From positions 2,232,001 through 2,296,000 of the forward strand of contig JACKCF010000001.1 in NCBI GenBank assembly GCA_020634165.1: a stretch of 64,000 bases of DNA, given 5' to 3'. Shown here piece by piece: positions 31,731-41,235 of this stretch. Numbering within the stretch: position 1 is the first letter of the stretch; each line of letters starts with the position of its first letter. Under the pieces are notes generated by a model. It searched no databases and was not told the DNA's origin. It saw only the letters and a program-made list of their open reading frames with translations. Origin of the DNA: Anaerolineaceae bacterium. Its GTDB lineage: Bacteria; Chloroflexota; Anaerolineae; Aggregatilineales; Phototrophicaceae. A program made the translations under genes and the position numbers.

Positions 31731-32830
31731 TCACTGGGATTTGCAAAGGGCTGGATAATGCCCCCACCCAGGCAAACCTCGCCATCATAAACAACAGCAC
31801 CCTGACCAGGCGTGATATCGCGCTGAGGTTCATCAAAATGCACATGGATTTCTGAATCTGATAGCACAGTCACCTTTGCGGGCTGTGCTTTTGCTTTGTA
31901 GCGAATTTTCACCTGGGCAGCGAAACTCTCGCCAACAGGAGCCTGACCACTGACCCAATTGAAACGTGACGCAGTGAGTTCATCGCGACCGAGTTGTTCG
32001 CGCGTACCAACAATAAGGGCATTGCGGTAAGGATTCATGGCGATGACATAGAGCGGGTCTTTGTAGCTCACACCGAGGCCCTTACGCTGGCCAATGGTGT
32101 AATTAGCAAGACCACTATGCTCACCAATCTGGGTGCCATCACGGAAAACGATAGGCCCTGGCTCCATAATTTCCGGCGCATGAACCTGGAGAAAATCGCG
32201 ATAATCGTTATGACCAAGGAAGCAAAGGTCCTGGCTGTCCTTCTTGCTTTCAACATTCAGGCCAAATTTTGCAGCCAGAGCACGCACTTCCTGCTTGGGG
32301 TATTCGCCTACTGGGAACAGCGTTTTAGAAAGCTGGTCCTGCCCCATGACACTCAGGACATAGCTCTGGTCCTTATTGTCATCCAAGCCACGTTTTAGCT
32401 GGAAAAGGCCGTTTTCCGACTGATGAATACGGGCATAGTGCCCTGTCGCCAAGTAGTCGGCATCGAGGGCAAGGGCGTTATTCAGCAGATAGTCAAAGCG
32501 AATATGGCGATTGCATTCCATACAGGGGTTGGGCGTGATTCCCTGGCGATGGCCGTTGATAAAATATTCGACGACTGTAGCCCGGAATACATCTTTTGTA
32601 TCCAAGACGTAGAACGGAATGTTGAGGTGATTGGCAATCCGCTCGGCATCAGCCATTTGCGCGGGTGTACAACAACGATTGTGCTCGGCGCCACCCATCG
32701 CTTCATCAGACCAGAGGCGCATCATCATGCCAATAACTTCGTAGCCCTGCTCTACCAAGAGAGCAGCGGCAACCGAACTATCTACGCCGCCGCTCATTGC
32801 GACGACGACGCGCTTATCGTTTGTGGTCAT
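31727..32830 (-). CDS. mnmA: tRNA-specific 2-thiouridylase MnmA
   Basis: MnmA thiolates uridine 34 of tRNA for Lys, Glu and Gln using sulfur relayed from a cysteine desulfurase. Its 367 residues contain the PP-loop VAMSGGVDSSVAAALL, the first catalytic Cys in NPCMECNRHIRFD, ATGHYAR, DNKDQSYVLS and the second catalytic Cys in KDSQDLCFLG, then a C-terminal beta barrel. The start overlaps the stop of the cysteine desulfurase gene by one base (TGATG), so sulfur donor and user are encoded in one transcript. Confidence 0.97.
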   Translation of the reverse strand: MTTNDKRVVVAMSGGVDSSVAAALLVEQGYEVIGMMMRLWSDEAMGGAEHNRCCTPAQMADAERIANHLNIPFYVLDTKDVFRATVVEYFINGHRQGITPNPCMECNRHIRFDYLLNNALALDADYLATGHYARIHQSENGLFQLKRGLDDNKDQSYVLSVMGQDQLSKTLFPVGEYPKQEVRALAAKFGLNVESKKDSQDLCFLGHNDYRDFLQVHAPEIMEPGPIVFRDGTQIGEHSGLANYTIGQRKGLGVSYKDPLYVIAMNPYRNALIVGTREQLGRDELTASRFNWVSGQAPVGESFAAQVKIRYKAKAQPAKVTVLSDSEIHVHFDEPQRDITPGQGAVVYDGEVCLGGGIIQPFANPSD

Positions 32831-34005
32831 CAGTGCAACACTGTTGAGTTCAATTTACGGAGTGCTTCAACGGATTCTGAGATTGACTTTACGGCATAGT
32901 CAATGTCTTCATGTGTCGTATGAGTACCGACCGTCAGGCGGAGGCTGCTGAGAGCCGTTTCACGGTCGTAGCCAAGTGCGAGCAAAACACCAGACGGCTC
33001 TGGATTACCTGTCTTACAGGCGCTGCCACTACTGGCCGCAATGCCTTTCATATCAAGGTGCATGAGGAGTTTGTTGCCGTCTACCCCGTCAAAGACAAAA
33101 CTGGCATGAGAAGGCAAGCGATCTGTTAGATGTCCTGATAAATGACTATGCGAAGTAGACGAGAGAATGCCATCAATCAATTGATCGCGCATGGTGCTGA
33201 AATGAGCGATTCGGCTTGCATGTTCTGAATATGCCAATTCAAGTGCTTTGGCCATACCGACAATGCCAGGGGTATTTTGTGTTCCGGCGCGGCGACCGCG
33301 TTCGTGGCTGCCACCGCTCTGGCTGGGAATCAGGTCAATACCATCGCGAACGTAGAGTAAGCCAATCCCTTTAGGGCCGTAGAATTTGTGGGCCGACAGA
33401 CTGAGCATATCAACGCCAAGTTCTTCGACATTGAGTGTCATCTGACCGCCAGCCTGAACAGCATCGGTGTGAAATGCAATCCTGTACTGGCGCGTAATCA
33501 GGCTAAGTTGAGACAGCGGCGAAAGCGTGCCGATTTCGTTATTGGCATAGACTATGCTTGCCAAAATTGTATCATCACGAACAGCGGATTCCAGGGATTC
33601 AGGGGTAACTTGCCCCACTTCATCAACAGGAAGAATGGTGCTGATAAATCCTGAATAGTCCACAAGTTGCTGGACGGTGCGGGTCACTGCCGGATGTTCA
33701 ACTGGCGTGGTGATGAGGTGATTGCCCTTGCCCGCTGCCCTGGCGACCATTGCGCAGCCGCGAATCGCCAGATTGTCACTTTCAGAACCGCCACTTGTGA
33801 ATACAATTTCGGTGGGTTGACAATTAAGTATGTTGGCAATTGTCTGGCGAGCATCTTCAATGGCACGCTCCGCCTGACGACCGTAGCTGTGGACTGACGA
33901 CGCATTACCGTATTGCTCAGAAAAATAGGGCATCATCGCTTCCAGAACACGCGGATCGGTTGGTGTCGTCGCGGAATGGTCCAGGTACACGTTGCGCTTA
34001 ATCAC
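32830..34005 (-). CDS. Cysteine desulfurase (NifS/IscS class)
   Basis: This PLP enzyme of 391 residues releases sulfur from cysteine as an enzyme-bound persulfide. It has a GTG start. Motifs are YLDHSATTPTDPRVLEAM, the PLP lysine in LSAHKFYGPKGIG, and the persulfide Cys in ASSGSACKTGNPEPSGVLLALG, which sits in the longer loop of the class I (IscS/NifS) type. The class and the coupling to mnmA point to tRNA thiolation; the separate SufS at 58.7-59.9 kb would serve Fe-S assembly. A good promoter lies 40-70 bases upstream. Confidence 0.95.
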   Translation of the reverse strand: MIKRNVYLDHSATTPTDPRVLEAMMPYFSEQYGNASSVHSYGRQAERAIEDARQTIANILNCQPTEIVFTSGGSESDNLAIRGCAMVARAAGKGNHLITTPVEHPAVTRTVQQLVDYSGFISTILPVDEVGQVTPESLESAVRDDTILASIVYANNEIGTLSPLSQLSLITRQYRIAFHTDAVQAGGQMTLNVEELGVDMLSLSAHKFYGPKGIGLLYVRDGIDLIPSQSGGSHERGRRAGTQNTPGIVGMAKALELAYSEHASRIAHFSTMRDQLIDGILSSTSHSHLSGHLTDRLPSHASFVFDGVDGNKLLMHLDMKGIAASSGSACKTGNPEPSGVLLALGYDRETALSSLRLTVGTHTTHEDIDYAVKSISESVEALRKLNSTVLH

Positions 34006-34043
34006 GGTTAAAGGGTGTCCTTTAGCACCTACTGGTCCCAGGT

Positions 34044-34072
34044 ATTTTAATAAACGTTTATGGGTTTGTCAG
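34044..34072 (-). promoter_or_regulatory. Promoter of the desulfurase-mnmA operon
   Basis: On the minus strand CTGACA (34067-34072) and TAAAAT (34044-34049) are 17 bases apart. Predicted start is near 34037, 32 bases before the GTG. Confidence 0.7.
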
Positions 34073-34190
34073 GATGGACTCTCTGTGGTGGTGAATTCGA
34101 CGGGAATTATGTAATATGATACCAGCCCCATTGGGAGGGTATCTGTTGGCACAGAGACCAACAACAATCAAACCATAGGAGACAAAATCC

Positions 34191-35483
34191 ATGTCCATCA
34201 TTGAGAATGTCTATGCTCGCGAAGTCCTGGACTCGCGTGGTAACCCGACTGTCGAAGTCGAGGTCGCTCTGGAAGATGGTGGCTTTGGCCGTGCGATTGT
34301 GCCGAGTGGCGCATCCACGGGCGAGTACGAAGCAATTGAACTGCGTGACGGCGACAAATCACGCTATGGTGGCAAGGGCGTGCTGAAAGCTGTCGCCGCT
34401 GTAAACGATGTCATCGCTGATGAACTGATCGGCCTGAGTGCTTACGAGCAGAAGGTCATTGACGAATATATGCTCCAGCTTGATGGAACGCCTAATAAGG
34501 GCAAACTGGGCGCAAATGCGATCCTTGGCGTATCGATGGCCGTAGCCCACGCTGCCGCCAACAGCCTGGGACTGCCCCTTTATGCCTATCTCGGTGGTGC
34601 CCATGCCCACGTTCTGCCCGTCCCTATGATGAATATCATGAACGGCGGCAAGCATGCGGCTGGCAGTACTGACTTCCAGGAATTTATGGTGATGCCGGTT
34701 GGCGCGCCAACTTTCCGTGAAGCCTTGCGGTGGGGTGCCGAAATTTATCACACCCTCAAGAAAGTTATCCACGATAAAGGCTTCTCGACCGCTGTAGGTG
34801 ATGAGGGTGGCTTCGCACCGAGCCTGGGCAGCAATCAGGCGGCGCTTGATGTGATTATGGAAGCCATTGAAAAAGCGGGTTACAGAGCTGGCGAAGATAT
34901 TTTCATCGCTCTCGATCCGGCTACATCTGAGATTTACAGCGATGGTTACTATAACCTCGACATCGAGGGCAAGAAGCTGACTGGCGAAGAAATGGTCGAG
35001 TTCTGGGCTGACTGGTGTGACCGTTATCCGATTATTTCGATTGAAGATGGCCTGGATGAGAACGACTGGGAAAACTGGTCGAGGCTCGTTGCTCGCATTG
35101 GCGACCGCGTTCAGATCGTCGGTGACGACCTACTCGTGACCAATACGGACAAAGTCAAGCGCGCTATCCGCGAAAAGGCAGCGAATGCCCTGCTGTTCAA
35201 GGTCAACCAAATTGGTTCACTGACAGAAGCCTTTGCGTCTGCCCAGCTTTCACAGCGTCACAATATGACGGTTGTCACGAGCCACCGCAGCGGTGAAACT
35301 GAAGACAACACGATTGCTGACCTGGCTGTTGCGCTGAACGCTGGCCAAATCAAGACAGGCGCGCCGGCTCGTACTGATCGCGTTGCTAAGTACAATCAGT
35401 TGCTGCGGATTGAAGAAATGCTCGGCGCTGCTGCCAAGTACGCTGGTCCGGCAGCCTTCACCAACCTGAATATGGATATCTAG
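34191..35483 (+). CDS. eno: Enolase
   Basis: Enolase dehydrates 2-phosphoglycerate to phosphoenolpyruvate, which the downstream pyruvate kinase consumes. The protein is 430 residues, standard length. It has IENVYAREVLDSRGNPTVEV, the mobile loop GASTGEYEA, the catalytic region AVGDEGGFAPSL, the metal Asp in SIEDGLDENDW and VGDDLLVTN, the catalytic Lys in LFKVNQIGS, and SHRSGETEDNTIADLAV. A GGAG-type ribosome site precedes the ATG. It forms the eno-pyk pair, separate from gap-pgk-tpiA. Confidence 0.98.
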   Translation: MSIIENVYAREVLDSRGNPTVEVEVALEDGGFGRAIVPSGASTGEYEAIELRDGDKSRYGGKGVLKAVAAVNDVIADELIGLSAYEQKVIDEYMLQLDGTPNKGKLGANAILGVSMAVAHAAANSLGLPLYAYLGGAHAHVLPVPMMNIMNGGKHAAGSTDFQEFMVMPVGAPTFREALRWGAEIYHTLKKVIHDKGFSTAVGDEGGFAPSLGSNQAALDVIMEAIEKAGYRAGEDIFIALDPATSEIYSDGYYNLDIEGKKLTGEEMVEFWADWCDRYPIISIEDGLDENDWENWSRLVARIGDRVQIVGDDLLVTNTDKVKRAIREKAANALLFKVNQIGSLTEAFASAQLSQRHNMTVVTSHRSGETEDNTIADLAVALNAGQIKTGAPARTDRVAKYNQLLRIEEMLGAAAKYAGPAAFTNLNMDI

Positions 35484-35528
35484 ACCTGTCGCCACTCAGC
35501 GAATTCGTGATACTAGAAAGGGATTTCT

Positions 35529-36989
35529 GTGCCGCGCCCATTAAATAGCAAGAGCACTAAAATAGTCGCCACTCTGGGGCCTGCGTCACGCGACCCGGAG
35601 ATAATCCGGCAGATGATCCGCGCCGGAATGGATGTGGCACGCATCAACTTCTCTCATGGTGATCACGAAACGCACGGAAATGCGATTGCGACCGTCAGGC
35701 GGGTGGCCGCAGAAGAAGGCATCAATGTCGCTATTTTATGCGATATTCAGGGGCCAAAAATCCGCATTGGCACAGTCGCAAACGAGCCACTTATGATAAT
35801 GTCCGGGGACATCGTTACGTTTACGCTTGATGATGTCCCTGGCGAAAATAGTCTGATCTCACTGCCCCATCCTGAATTCGTAAAGGACCTTGAAGTCGGT
35901 TCAACGCTGTTGCTCGACGATGGCAACCTACAGATGAAGGTGGTCGAAACCTTGCCGCGCCAGGTTCGGTGTGAGGTGGTTGTAGGTGGACCACTGACCT
36001 CGCGAAAAGGAGTTTCCGCGCCAGACGCAACACTGACACTCTCAGCGATTACGGAAAAGGATCGGGCAGACATCGAGTTTGCCCTCAGCCAGGACACAGA
36101 CTATATTGCTATGTCCTTTGTGCGTAAGGCCGATGATATCCGTCAGTTAAAGTGGTTGATGAATTTCTTCAACGGTGATGCGGCAATCATCGCCAAAATC
36201 GAAATGCGTGAAGCACTGGAGAACATCAAGGAAATCATCGACCAGTGCGATGGCATTATGGTGGCACGTGGCGACCTGGGTGTGGAAACGCCAGCCGAGC
36301 GCGTCCCGCTTGAGCAAAAGCGCATCATCAGCCTGTGTAACGCGGCGGCAAAACCCGTCATCACAGCGACGCAAATGTTGGAATCCATGAAGAGTAATCC
36401 GCGACCAACACGGGCTGAAGCCAGCGATGTCTATAATGCCATTCTTGATGGCACCGATGCGGTCATGCTGAGTGCAGAGAGCGCCGCAGGCAAGTTTCCG
36501 GTTGAATCGGTCAAGATGATGAATACGATTGCGATCACGGCTGAGAAGCAAATCGGCTCACAGCGATATGATCGCTTTCTATTCGATATCGAAGAATCGA
36601 CCAATCACGAAGCGGTCTCAAATGCCATCGGCGAAGCCACGTTCCATATCTCTGAGGCGCTGCATCCGACAGCCATCGTCACAACGACAATATCTGGCTA
36701 TACTGCGCGCAGAGTCGCCCGTGAGCGTCCCAGTACGCCGATTCTGTGCATGACACCCTCAGAACCTACCTATCGGCGTATGGCGTTGGTATGGGGCGTT
36801 CATGCGTTCCATGTGGATCAATTCAATACGGTCGACGAAATGATCGTCGTGACTGTTCGCGCGGCGCACGACGCCGAACACGTCCATCGAGGCGATTTGC
36901 TGGTCATTATTGCAGGTGTACCATTTGGTATCGGTGGCCAAACGAACTTCTTAAAAGTTCATCGGGTTGGTGAGCAGGGCGAGATTTAA
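35529..36989 (+). CDS. pyk: Pyruvate kinase
   Basis: It makes pyruvate and ATP from phosphoenolpyruvate. The GTG at 35529 has AAAGGGA six to seven bases upstream; product 486 residues. Motifs are TKIVATLGPASRDPE, the RINFSHG nucleotide site, LCDIQGPKIRIG, the KIEMREALENI catalytic Lys region, MVARGDLGVE and the monovalent-ion block SAESAAGKFPVE. The C-terminal allosteric domain is of normal size, with no extra PEP-synthase-like domain. It follows eno by 45 bases, giving the last two steps of glycolysis in one unit, and converges on the zinc-ribbon gene. Confidence 0.97.
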   Translation: MPRPLNSKSTKIVATLGPASRDPEIIRQMIRAGMDVARINFSHGDHETHGNAIATVRRVAAEEGINVAILCDIQGPKIRIGTVANEPLMIMSGDIVTFTLDDVPGENSLISLPHPEFVKDLEVGSTLLLDDGNLQMKVVETLPRQVRCEVVVGGPLTSRKGVSAPDATLTLSAITEKDRADIEFALSQDTDYIAMSFVRKADDIRQLKWLMNFFNGDAAIIAKIEMREALENIKEIIDQCDGIMVARGDLGVETPAERVPLEQKRIISLCNAAAKPVITATQMLESMKSNPRPTRAEASDVYNAILDGTDAVMLSAESAAGKFPVESVKMMNTIAITAEKQIGSQRYDRFLFDIEESTNHEAVSNAIGEATFHISEALHPTAIVTTTISGYTARRVARERPSTPILCMTPSEPTYRRMALVWGVHAFHVDQFNTVDEMIVVTVRAAHDAEHVHRGDLLVIIAGVPFGIGGQTNFLKVHRVGEQGEI

Positions 36990-37003
36990 CTGTCTACCCC
37001 ACT

Positions 37004-37585
37004 CTAATAATTATCATCCACATACTGAGGCACATCAGGCGCATTGTTCCTGGTTGCTGAGGGATTATCCGCCAGCCATTTGTTCGAGATCGCCGGCGGT
37101 TCCGGGGCACGGCGGCTGATGTGGCGTGATGTGTTGATCACGGCATCATCTGGCATGTACTGATTTTGGGCGGAGGCACAATATGGGCAAATATCCCAGG
37201 AAAGCTCCAGCAGATGATTGCAGACTGCACATGGGCGCTTAAGGCGCGTATGGCAGGTTGGGCACGCTTGCCAATCGGTATCGACGCGCTGGCCACACCC
37301 AGGGCAGTGCGGTTTTTCCTCAATTTCCTGTAGAAGCGCTTCTTCTTCCAGCGACCGTTCATAGGCTTCTGACAGGGTTTCCCGTGGGCGGAGCATAATG
37401 TAAATGAACAGCCCGGGAACAGTCAAAATCGCGACCATAATCCCTACCAAAATGCTGGCAATGCCGTCACGAGAGCGAGCGCGCATATCGCGGTATGCCC
37501 AGATAATCATCGCTAACCAAAAGGCCGCGAGCACCACACTACCATAGACAAGCGCTATCAACAGCCCTGAATCAAGATTATCCAT
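37004..37585 (-). CDS. Membrane protein with double zinc ribbon
   Basis: The 193-residue protein has two N-terminal membrane spans (about 8-30 and 41-62) followed by a charged helix and two zinc ribbons with four CxxC pairs: CPGC, CPTC, CAVC and CPYC, in that order. The last 50 residues are disordered. Double zinc ribbons of this type occur in many proteins of unknown role, often tethered to membranes. It has its own divergent promoter (37656-37684) facing away from radC. Confidence 0.85.
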   Translation of the reverse strand: MDNLDSGLLIALVYGSVVLAAFWLAMIIWAYRDMRARSRDGIASILVGIMVAILTVPGLFIYIMLRPRETLSEAYERSLEEEALLQEIEEKPHCPGCGQRVDTDWQACPTCHTRLKRPCAVCNHLLELSWDICPYCASAQNQYMPDDAVINTSRHISRRAPEPPAISNKWLADNPSATRNNAPDVPQYVDDNY

Positions 37586-37655
37586 AGAGATCCAATTGCC
37601 TTATTGCTATCCAAACGACAAAAATCGCCGTGAGTCATCCGTACATACTGAATGC

Positions 37656-37684
37656 AGTATAGCAGCGACGATTTATGCACGCAA
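37656..37684 (-). promoter_or_regulatory. Promoter of the zinc-ribbon membrane protein gene
   Basis: On the minus strand TTGCGT (37679-37684), 17 bases, TATACT (37656-37661), with TGC directly before the -10 making an extended -10. The predicted leader is about 65 bases. Confidence 0.65.
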
Positions 37685-37699
37685 CGAACATCTGAGGTG

Positions 37700-37708
37700 T
37701 GCTACACT
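37700..37708 (+). promoter_or_regulatory. Extended -10 promoter of radC
   Basis: TGCTACACT at 37700-37708 is an extended -10 (TGnTACACT) 43 bases before the radC ATG; no good -35 hexamer is visible. It is divergent from the zinc-ribbon promoter only 16 bases away. Confidence 0.5.
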
Positions 37709-37751
37709 GAACGATAAGCTGAATATTACGGATTATCAAACGTGATTACGG

Positions 37752-38444
37752 ATGAAGAAACAGCCATTGCTCCGATTGCGCGAGTTACCAAGCCAGGAAC
37801 GCCCCAGAGAACGGTTGCTACAGCATGGAGCAGAACAGCTTAGTAACAGTGAATTGCTGGCCATATTGCTGCGAACAGGAACGAATCACGAAAATGTGCT
37901 GCAACTGGCATCGCGAATACTTGCCCGTTTCGGCAGCCTGGATGGACTCGCGGAAGCATCTGCTACACAGTTGAAAGCCATAAATGGATTGGGCGATGCC
38001 AAGGCGACGCAGATTCTTGCAGCTTTGGAATTGGCCAAAAGGCTGAATCAGCATGCTTCCAACAACCAACCCCGTGTTCAGAATGCCAGCGATGTGGTGA
38101 AACTGCTACAGGATATGCGCCATCTTAAACAGGAGCAAGTTCGCATCATTTTGCTGGACACGGCACAGCACGTCAAGGCGATCCGCACTATGACGACAGG
38201 TACTGTCAATGCGTCCCTGATTCGCGTGGCAGAACTTTTTCGGGAACCGATTGTGGAGCAGTGTCCGGCGATTATTCTGGTACACAATCACCCATCGGGT
38301 GATCCTACGCCTTCGCATGAGGACAAACACATCACGAAAGCGGTCGTTGAAGCTGGCGATATGCTCGACATTGATGTCGTCGATCACATTATCATCGGTA
38401 ATGGCACCTGGTATTCATTTCGTGAGGCGGGTCAACTTCGGTAG
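37752..38444 (+). CDS. radC: RadC-family JAMM protein
   Basis: The protein has 230 residues. The N-terminal half is the helix-hairpin-helix type region with LPSQERPRERLLQHG and SELLAILLRTG, and INGLGDAKATQI. The C-terminal JAMM-like domain has a complete HxHx7Sx2D site at 178-191 (HNHPSGDPTPSHED). RadC was named for DNA repair in E. coli, but that role is disputed; the metallo-site suggests hydrolase activity. It is divergent from the zinc-ribbon gene and converges on a large membrane protein gene with seven bases between. Confidence 0.95.
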   Translation: MKKQPLLRLRELPSQERPRERLLQHGAEQLSNSELLAILLRTGTNHENVLQLASRILARFGSLDGLAEASATQLKAINGLGDAKATQILAALELAKRLNQHASNNQPRVQNASDVVKLLQDMRHLKQEQVRIILLDTAQHVKAIRTMTTGTVNASLIRVAELFREPIVEQCPAIILVHNHPSGDPTPSHEDKHITKAVVEAGDMLDIDVVDHIIIGNGTWYSFREAGQLR

Positions 38445-38451
38445 CTGCTCA

Positions 38452-39807
38452 CTAGTCGGACTGACTGACCTGTGGAATGACATCGACCCAGCCGCGATAA
38501 AGGCCCAATTCACTGATAAAGACATCATAGTCATGCCCAGAAGCATAGAATTTTATGTCTTGAATACTGGTAGGGGTAAACCCCGCTGTTGCAGGCAACA
38601 GCGTCATGAGATTACCGGATCTAAATGTGTACCAGACCTTTTCGTTAATCTGGAGATTCGGCTGAGTACAGCCACTACATTGGCTGGGATAATCACGCTG
38701 GGGGTCGTCAGCATAATAAAGGCCCTGAATCCATTCGCGAGAGGCACCGTCGGATGTCTGGAAACGCAGCCGCAGCATGAGCGGACATTCACTACCCTGC
38801 TGTCCACATTTACTCAGGGACTGATAATTGATCAGGACTGTGGTTTCTAGTTCCAGGAAATTATAGTCGTCAAGTGAAATGCCATCTGGGCCAAAGCTCT
38901 GTGAGCAATTTGTTTCACCATGAGATTCCGCTCCATTACCACGGGTATAGCGTACTGCCTGGCGCGTATCCCAGTAATCTATCGTCGCTGTGCTGCTCGG
39001 TAACGAGTCCTGACGATATTCACATCCCCAGGGATAAGGCAGATGTAAAGCGTCTTCAACGATACTGGGCTTTATGAATGAAAATAGCCCCTCATATATC
39101 AGATTGTCGCGGTAAGTGGTAACGGGAGACGGATCCGTGATACCGCCACCTACGCGGAACTGCTGCCCTGATGTCACAGAAACAGCGGATCGATTATCCG
39201 TCGCGAACATAAGCGCCTGACCGTCGCGCGTGTCGATAAACATACGATCATTGGCACTTGTAACAACATAACGCCCTATACCTAAGATATCGACATGGTT
39301 ACCAAGTTTATCAAAGATACGTATGTCACCGAGTTCGTTACTTTTGTCAAAAACAAAGACATCGAGTTCGCCCTCGAATGAATCCAGGACGATTTGCGCA
39401 TCTAATATTGTCCAACCATAGCGTGGTTGCTCCGCACTGACGAGGCGAATTTCACTATTGGCTTGCAAGGTGAGAATGGCCAGCGGCCCACGCTCTGGAT
39501 CGGCGCTTTCAAAAACGAGTAAACTCTGAGATTGGCTGTCGTTATTAACGACCGCTGGACGTGTCGGCAGCGATGTCTCAAAGCGATATCCGCGCTCAGT
39601 GACATCATCATTGCTGACAAGGGCTGTGCCACGACTGATTTGTAAAGTTGTCGGTATGGGCATGGTGCTAAGAAAGGCGAAGCTGTAGAGACCTAGCGAG
39701 CTTGCCAAGCAAATCAGCCAGAAGATGATAAAAGCGATCACCAGAACAATCCAGGTGACGCGCTCCATTGGGAACTTCATCGTAGTTTCAGATGTTGATT
39801 CTGTCAT
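38452..39807 (-). CDS. Large single-span membrane protein with extracytoplasmic beta domains
   Basis: The 451-residue product has one span at about 19-42 (WIVLVIAFIIFWLICLASSL), a middle beta-rich region of repeated short strands (residues 60-240) that recalls FecR-type sensor domains, and a C-terminal part with six Cys and a jelly-roll look (LELETTVLINYQ, LRLRFQTSDGASREW, FYASGHDYDVFISELGL), similar in style to carbohydrate-binding modules. I cannot name a family. ATG codons at 39780 and 39768 are alternative starts, since no clear ribosome site marks 39807. It stands alone between radC and yebC. Confidence 0.72.
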   Translation of the reverse strand: MTESTSETTMKFPMERVTWIVLVIAFIIFWLICLASSLGLYSFAFLSTMPIPTTLQISRGTALVSNDDVTERGYRFETSLPTRPAVVNNDSQSQSLLVFESADPERGPLAILTLQANSEIRLVSAEQPRYGWTILDAQIVLDSFEGELDVFVFDKSNELGDIRIFDKLGNHVDILGIGRYVVTSANDRMFIDTRDGQALMFATDNRSAVSVTSGQQFRVGGGITDPSPVTTYRDNLIYEGLFSFIKPSIVEDALHLPYPWGCEYRQDSLPSSTATIDYWDTRQAVRYTRGNGAESHGETNCSQSFGPDGISLDDYNFLELETTVLINYQSLSKCGQQGSECPLMLRLRFQTSDGASREWIQGLYYADDPQRDYPSQCSGCTQPNLQINEKVWYTFRSGNLMTLLPATAGFTPTSIQDIKFYASGHDYDVFISELGLYRGWVDVIPQVSQSD

Positions 39808-39881
39808 AGTAACCAGATCAATTCACGTCAAGTCCAGAGGGTATTGTAGCCCTTGGGCGAACATTATAGCATAGCCTCCCC

Positions 39882-39910
39882 CTGATCACTGAGGCTTTTT
39901 GCTGTATAAT
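39882..39910 (+). promoter_or_regulatory. Probable promoter of yebC-ruvC-ruvA
   Basis: Perfect TATAAT at 39905-39910 with CTGATC 17 bases upstream (39882-39887), 51 bases before the yebC ATG. A short hairpin with a T5 tail (agcctc 39873-39878, gaggct 39891-39896) overlaps the spacer. Confidence 0.5.
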
Positions 39911-39961
39911 CATAGGCAAAATTACCGTAAATTCCTCCAAGAAAATCACGGAGCAACCTAT

Positions 39962-40711
39962 ATGTCTGGGCATAGTAAATGGTCGACTATTAAGCGCAAA
40001 AAGGAAGCCGTTGATGCAAAGCGCGGCAAAATTTTTACGCGGATCGCAAAAGAATTAACCATCGCTGCGCGTGAAGGTGGTGGCGACGAAACTGCAAATT
40101 CCAGATTAGCATTGGCTATTGATAAGGCCAAATCTGCTAACATGCCGAAGGACAACATCGAGCGCGCTATCAAAAAAGGCACAGGTGAGCTTGAAGGCGG
40201 CCAGCTTGAGACCTTTACTTATGAAGGTTACGGCATTGATGGGATCGCCTTTATCATTGAAGTCGTGACTGATAACAAGAACCGTGCGCTGGCGGAAGTC
40301 AAAAACGCCTTCAATAAGAATGGGGGCAGCCTTGCAAGCAATGGCTCGGTTGCGTGGCAGTTTGAGCAAAAAGGCTATATTACTGTCAGTGCAGAAGGCG
40401 TCGATTTCGACGAGATATTCCTGGTCGCGGCTGATGCAGGCGCTGACGATGTTGTTCCAGAGGATGATGTGATCATCGTGTATACGCCGCGTGAAGCCTA
40501 TGGTGCGGTCGAACGTGCGCTGCGCGAAGCAAAGTATAAAGTTGAAGATGGTGAGCTACGCTGGTTCGCACAGAATGAAACCGCCCTGCCTGTTGAGAAA
40601 GCTATGCAGAATATGCGGCTGCTGGAAAGGCTTGAAGACCTTGACGACGTGGAGAGTGTGTCTTCAAACCTCGAAATTTCAGAAGAAGTAGCAATGGCCT
40701 ATGATGGTTAG
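39962..40711 (+). CDS. yebC: YebC/PmpR-family protein (translation factor-like)
   Basis: The frame opens at 39899, but the ATG at 39962 has GGAG nine bases upstream and starts with the invariant SGHSKWSTIKRKK; product 249 residues. Blocks KIFTRIAKELTIAAREGGGD, NMPKDNIERAIKKGTGE and ALAEVKNAFNKNGGSL are diagnostic. The family has been described as transcription regulators and, more recently, as ribosome-associated factors that help translate proline stretches. It sits directly before ruvC and ruvA, its common neighbours. Confidence 0.97.
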   Translation: MSGHSKWSTIKRKKEAVDAKRGKIFTRIAKELTIAAREGGGDETANSRLALAIDKAKSANMPKDNIERAIKKGTGELEGGQLETFTYEGYGIDGIAFIIEVVTDNKNRALAEVKNAFNKNGGSLASNGSVAWQFEQKGYITVSAEGVDFDEIFLVAADAGADDVVPEDDVIIVYTPREAYGAVERALREAKYKVEDGELRWFAQNETALPVEKAMQNMRLLERLEDLDDVESVSSNLEISEEVAMAYDG

Positions 40712-40723
40712 TGAGGACACTGC

Positions 40724-41224
40724 ATGCTCTCACTAGGCATTGATCCGGGTACCGCAATCGTTGGCTTTGGGCTTGTCAAAGAACATAACGATGGCAGTCT
40801 GGAGGCTGTACACTACGGCGTCATCAGGACGCCTGCGCACACGCCGATGCCAGAACGTCTGGAAACGATATTCAATGAGCTAAGTGACCTGATCGAAACG
40901 TATCAGCCACAGAGCGCGGGTGTTGAGGAGCTATTTTTCGCCAAGAACGTGACCACGGCCATTACTGTTGCCCAAAGCCGTGGTTGTATTTTGTTGGCAT
41001 TGCAGCAGGCACAAATTCGCATCAATGAGTACAAGCCGAATCAGGTCAAGCAGTCGATTGCAGGTTATGGTGGTGCGGACAAGCCGCAGATGCAGGAAAT
41101 GGTGCGACTGCTGCTTAATCTTGAAAAGATTCCGAAGCCGGATGATGCCGCTGATGCGCTGGCAGTCGCTATCACTGATATTCACAGCAGTCATTATAAC
41201 AATGCTTATGAGGACTTTACTTAA
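40724..41224 (+). CDS. ruvC: Holliday junction resolvase RuvC
   Basis: RuvC is a dimeric endonuclease that cuts Holliday junctions after RuvAB migration. It has 166 residues with the acidic catalytic set of the RNase H-like fold: Asp in LGIDPGTAIVGFGLV, Glu in GVEELFFAKN, and the pair in DDAADALAVAI. It lies 12 bases after yebC and 11 bases before ruvA. ruvB is elsewhere, at 9.3 kb. Confidence 0.97.
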   Translation: MLSLGIDPGTAIVGFGLVKEHNDGSLEAVHYGVIRTPAHTPMPERLETIFNELSDLIETYQPQSAGVEELFFAKNVTTAITVAQSRGCILLALQQAQIRINEYKPNQVKQSIAGYGGADKPQMQEMVRLLLNLEKIPKPDDAADALAVAITDIHSSHYNNAYEDFT

Positions 41225-41235
41225 AGGGCAAGCTC

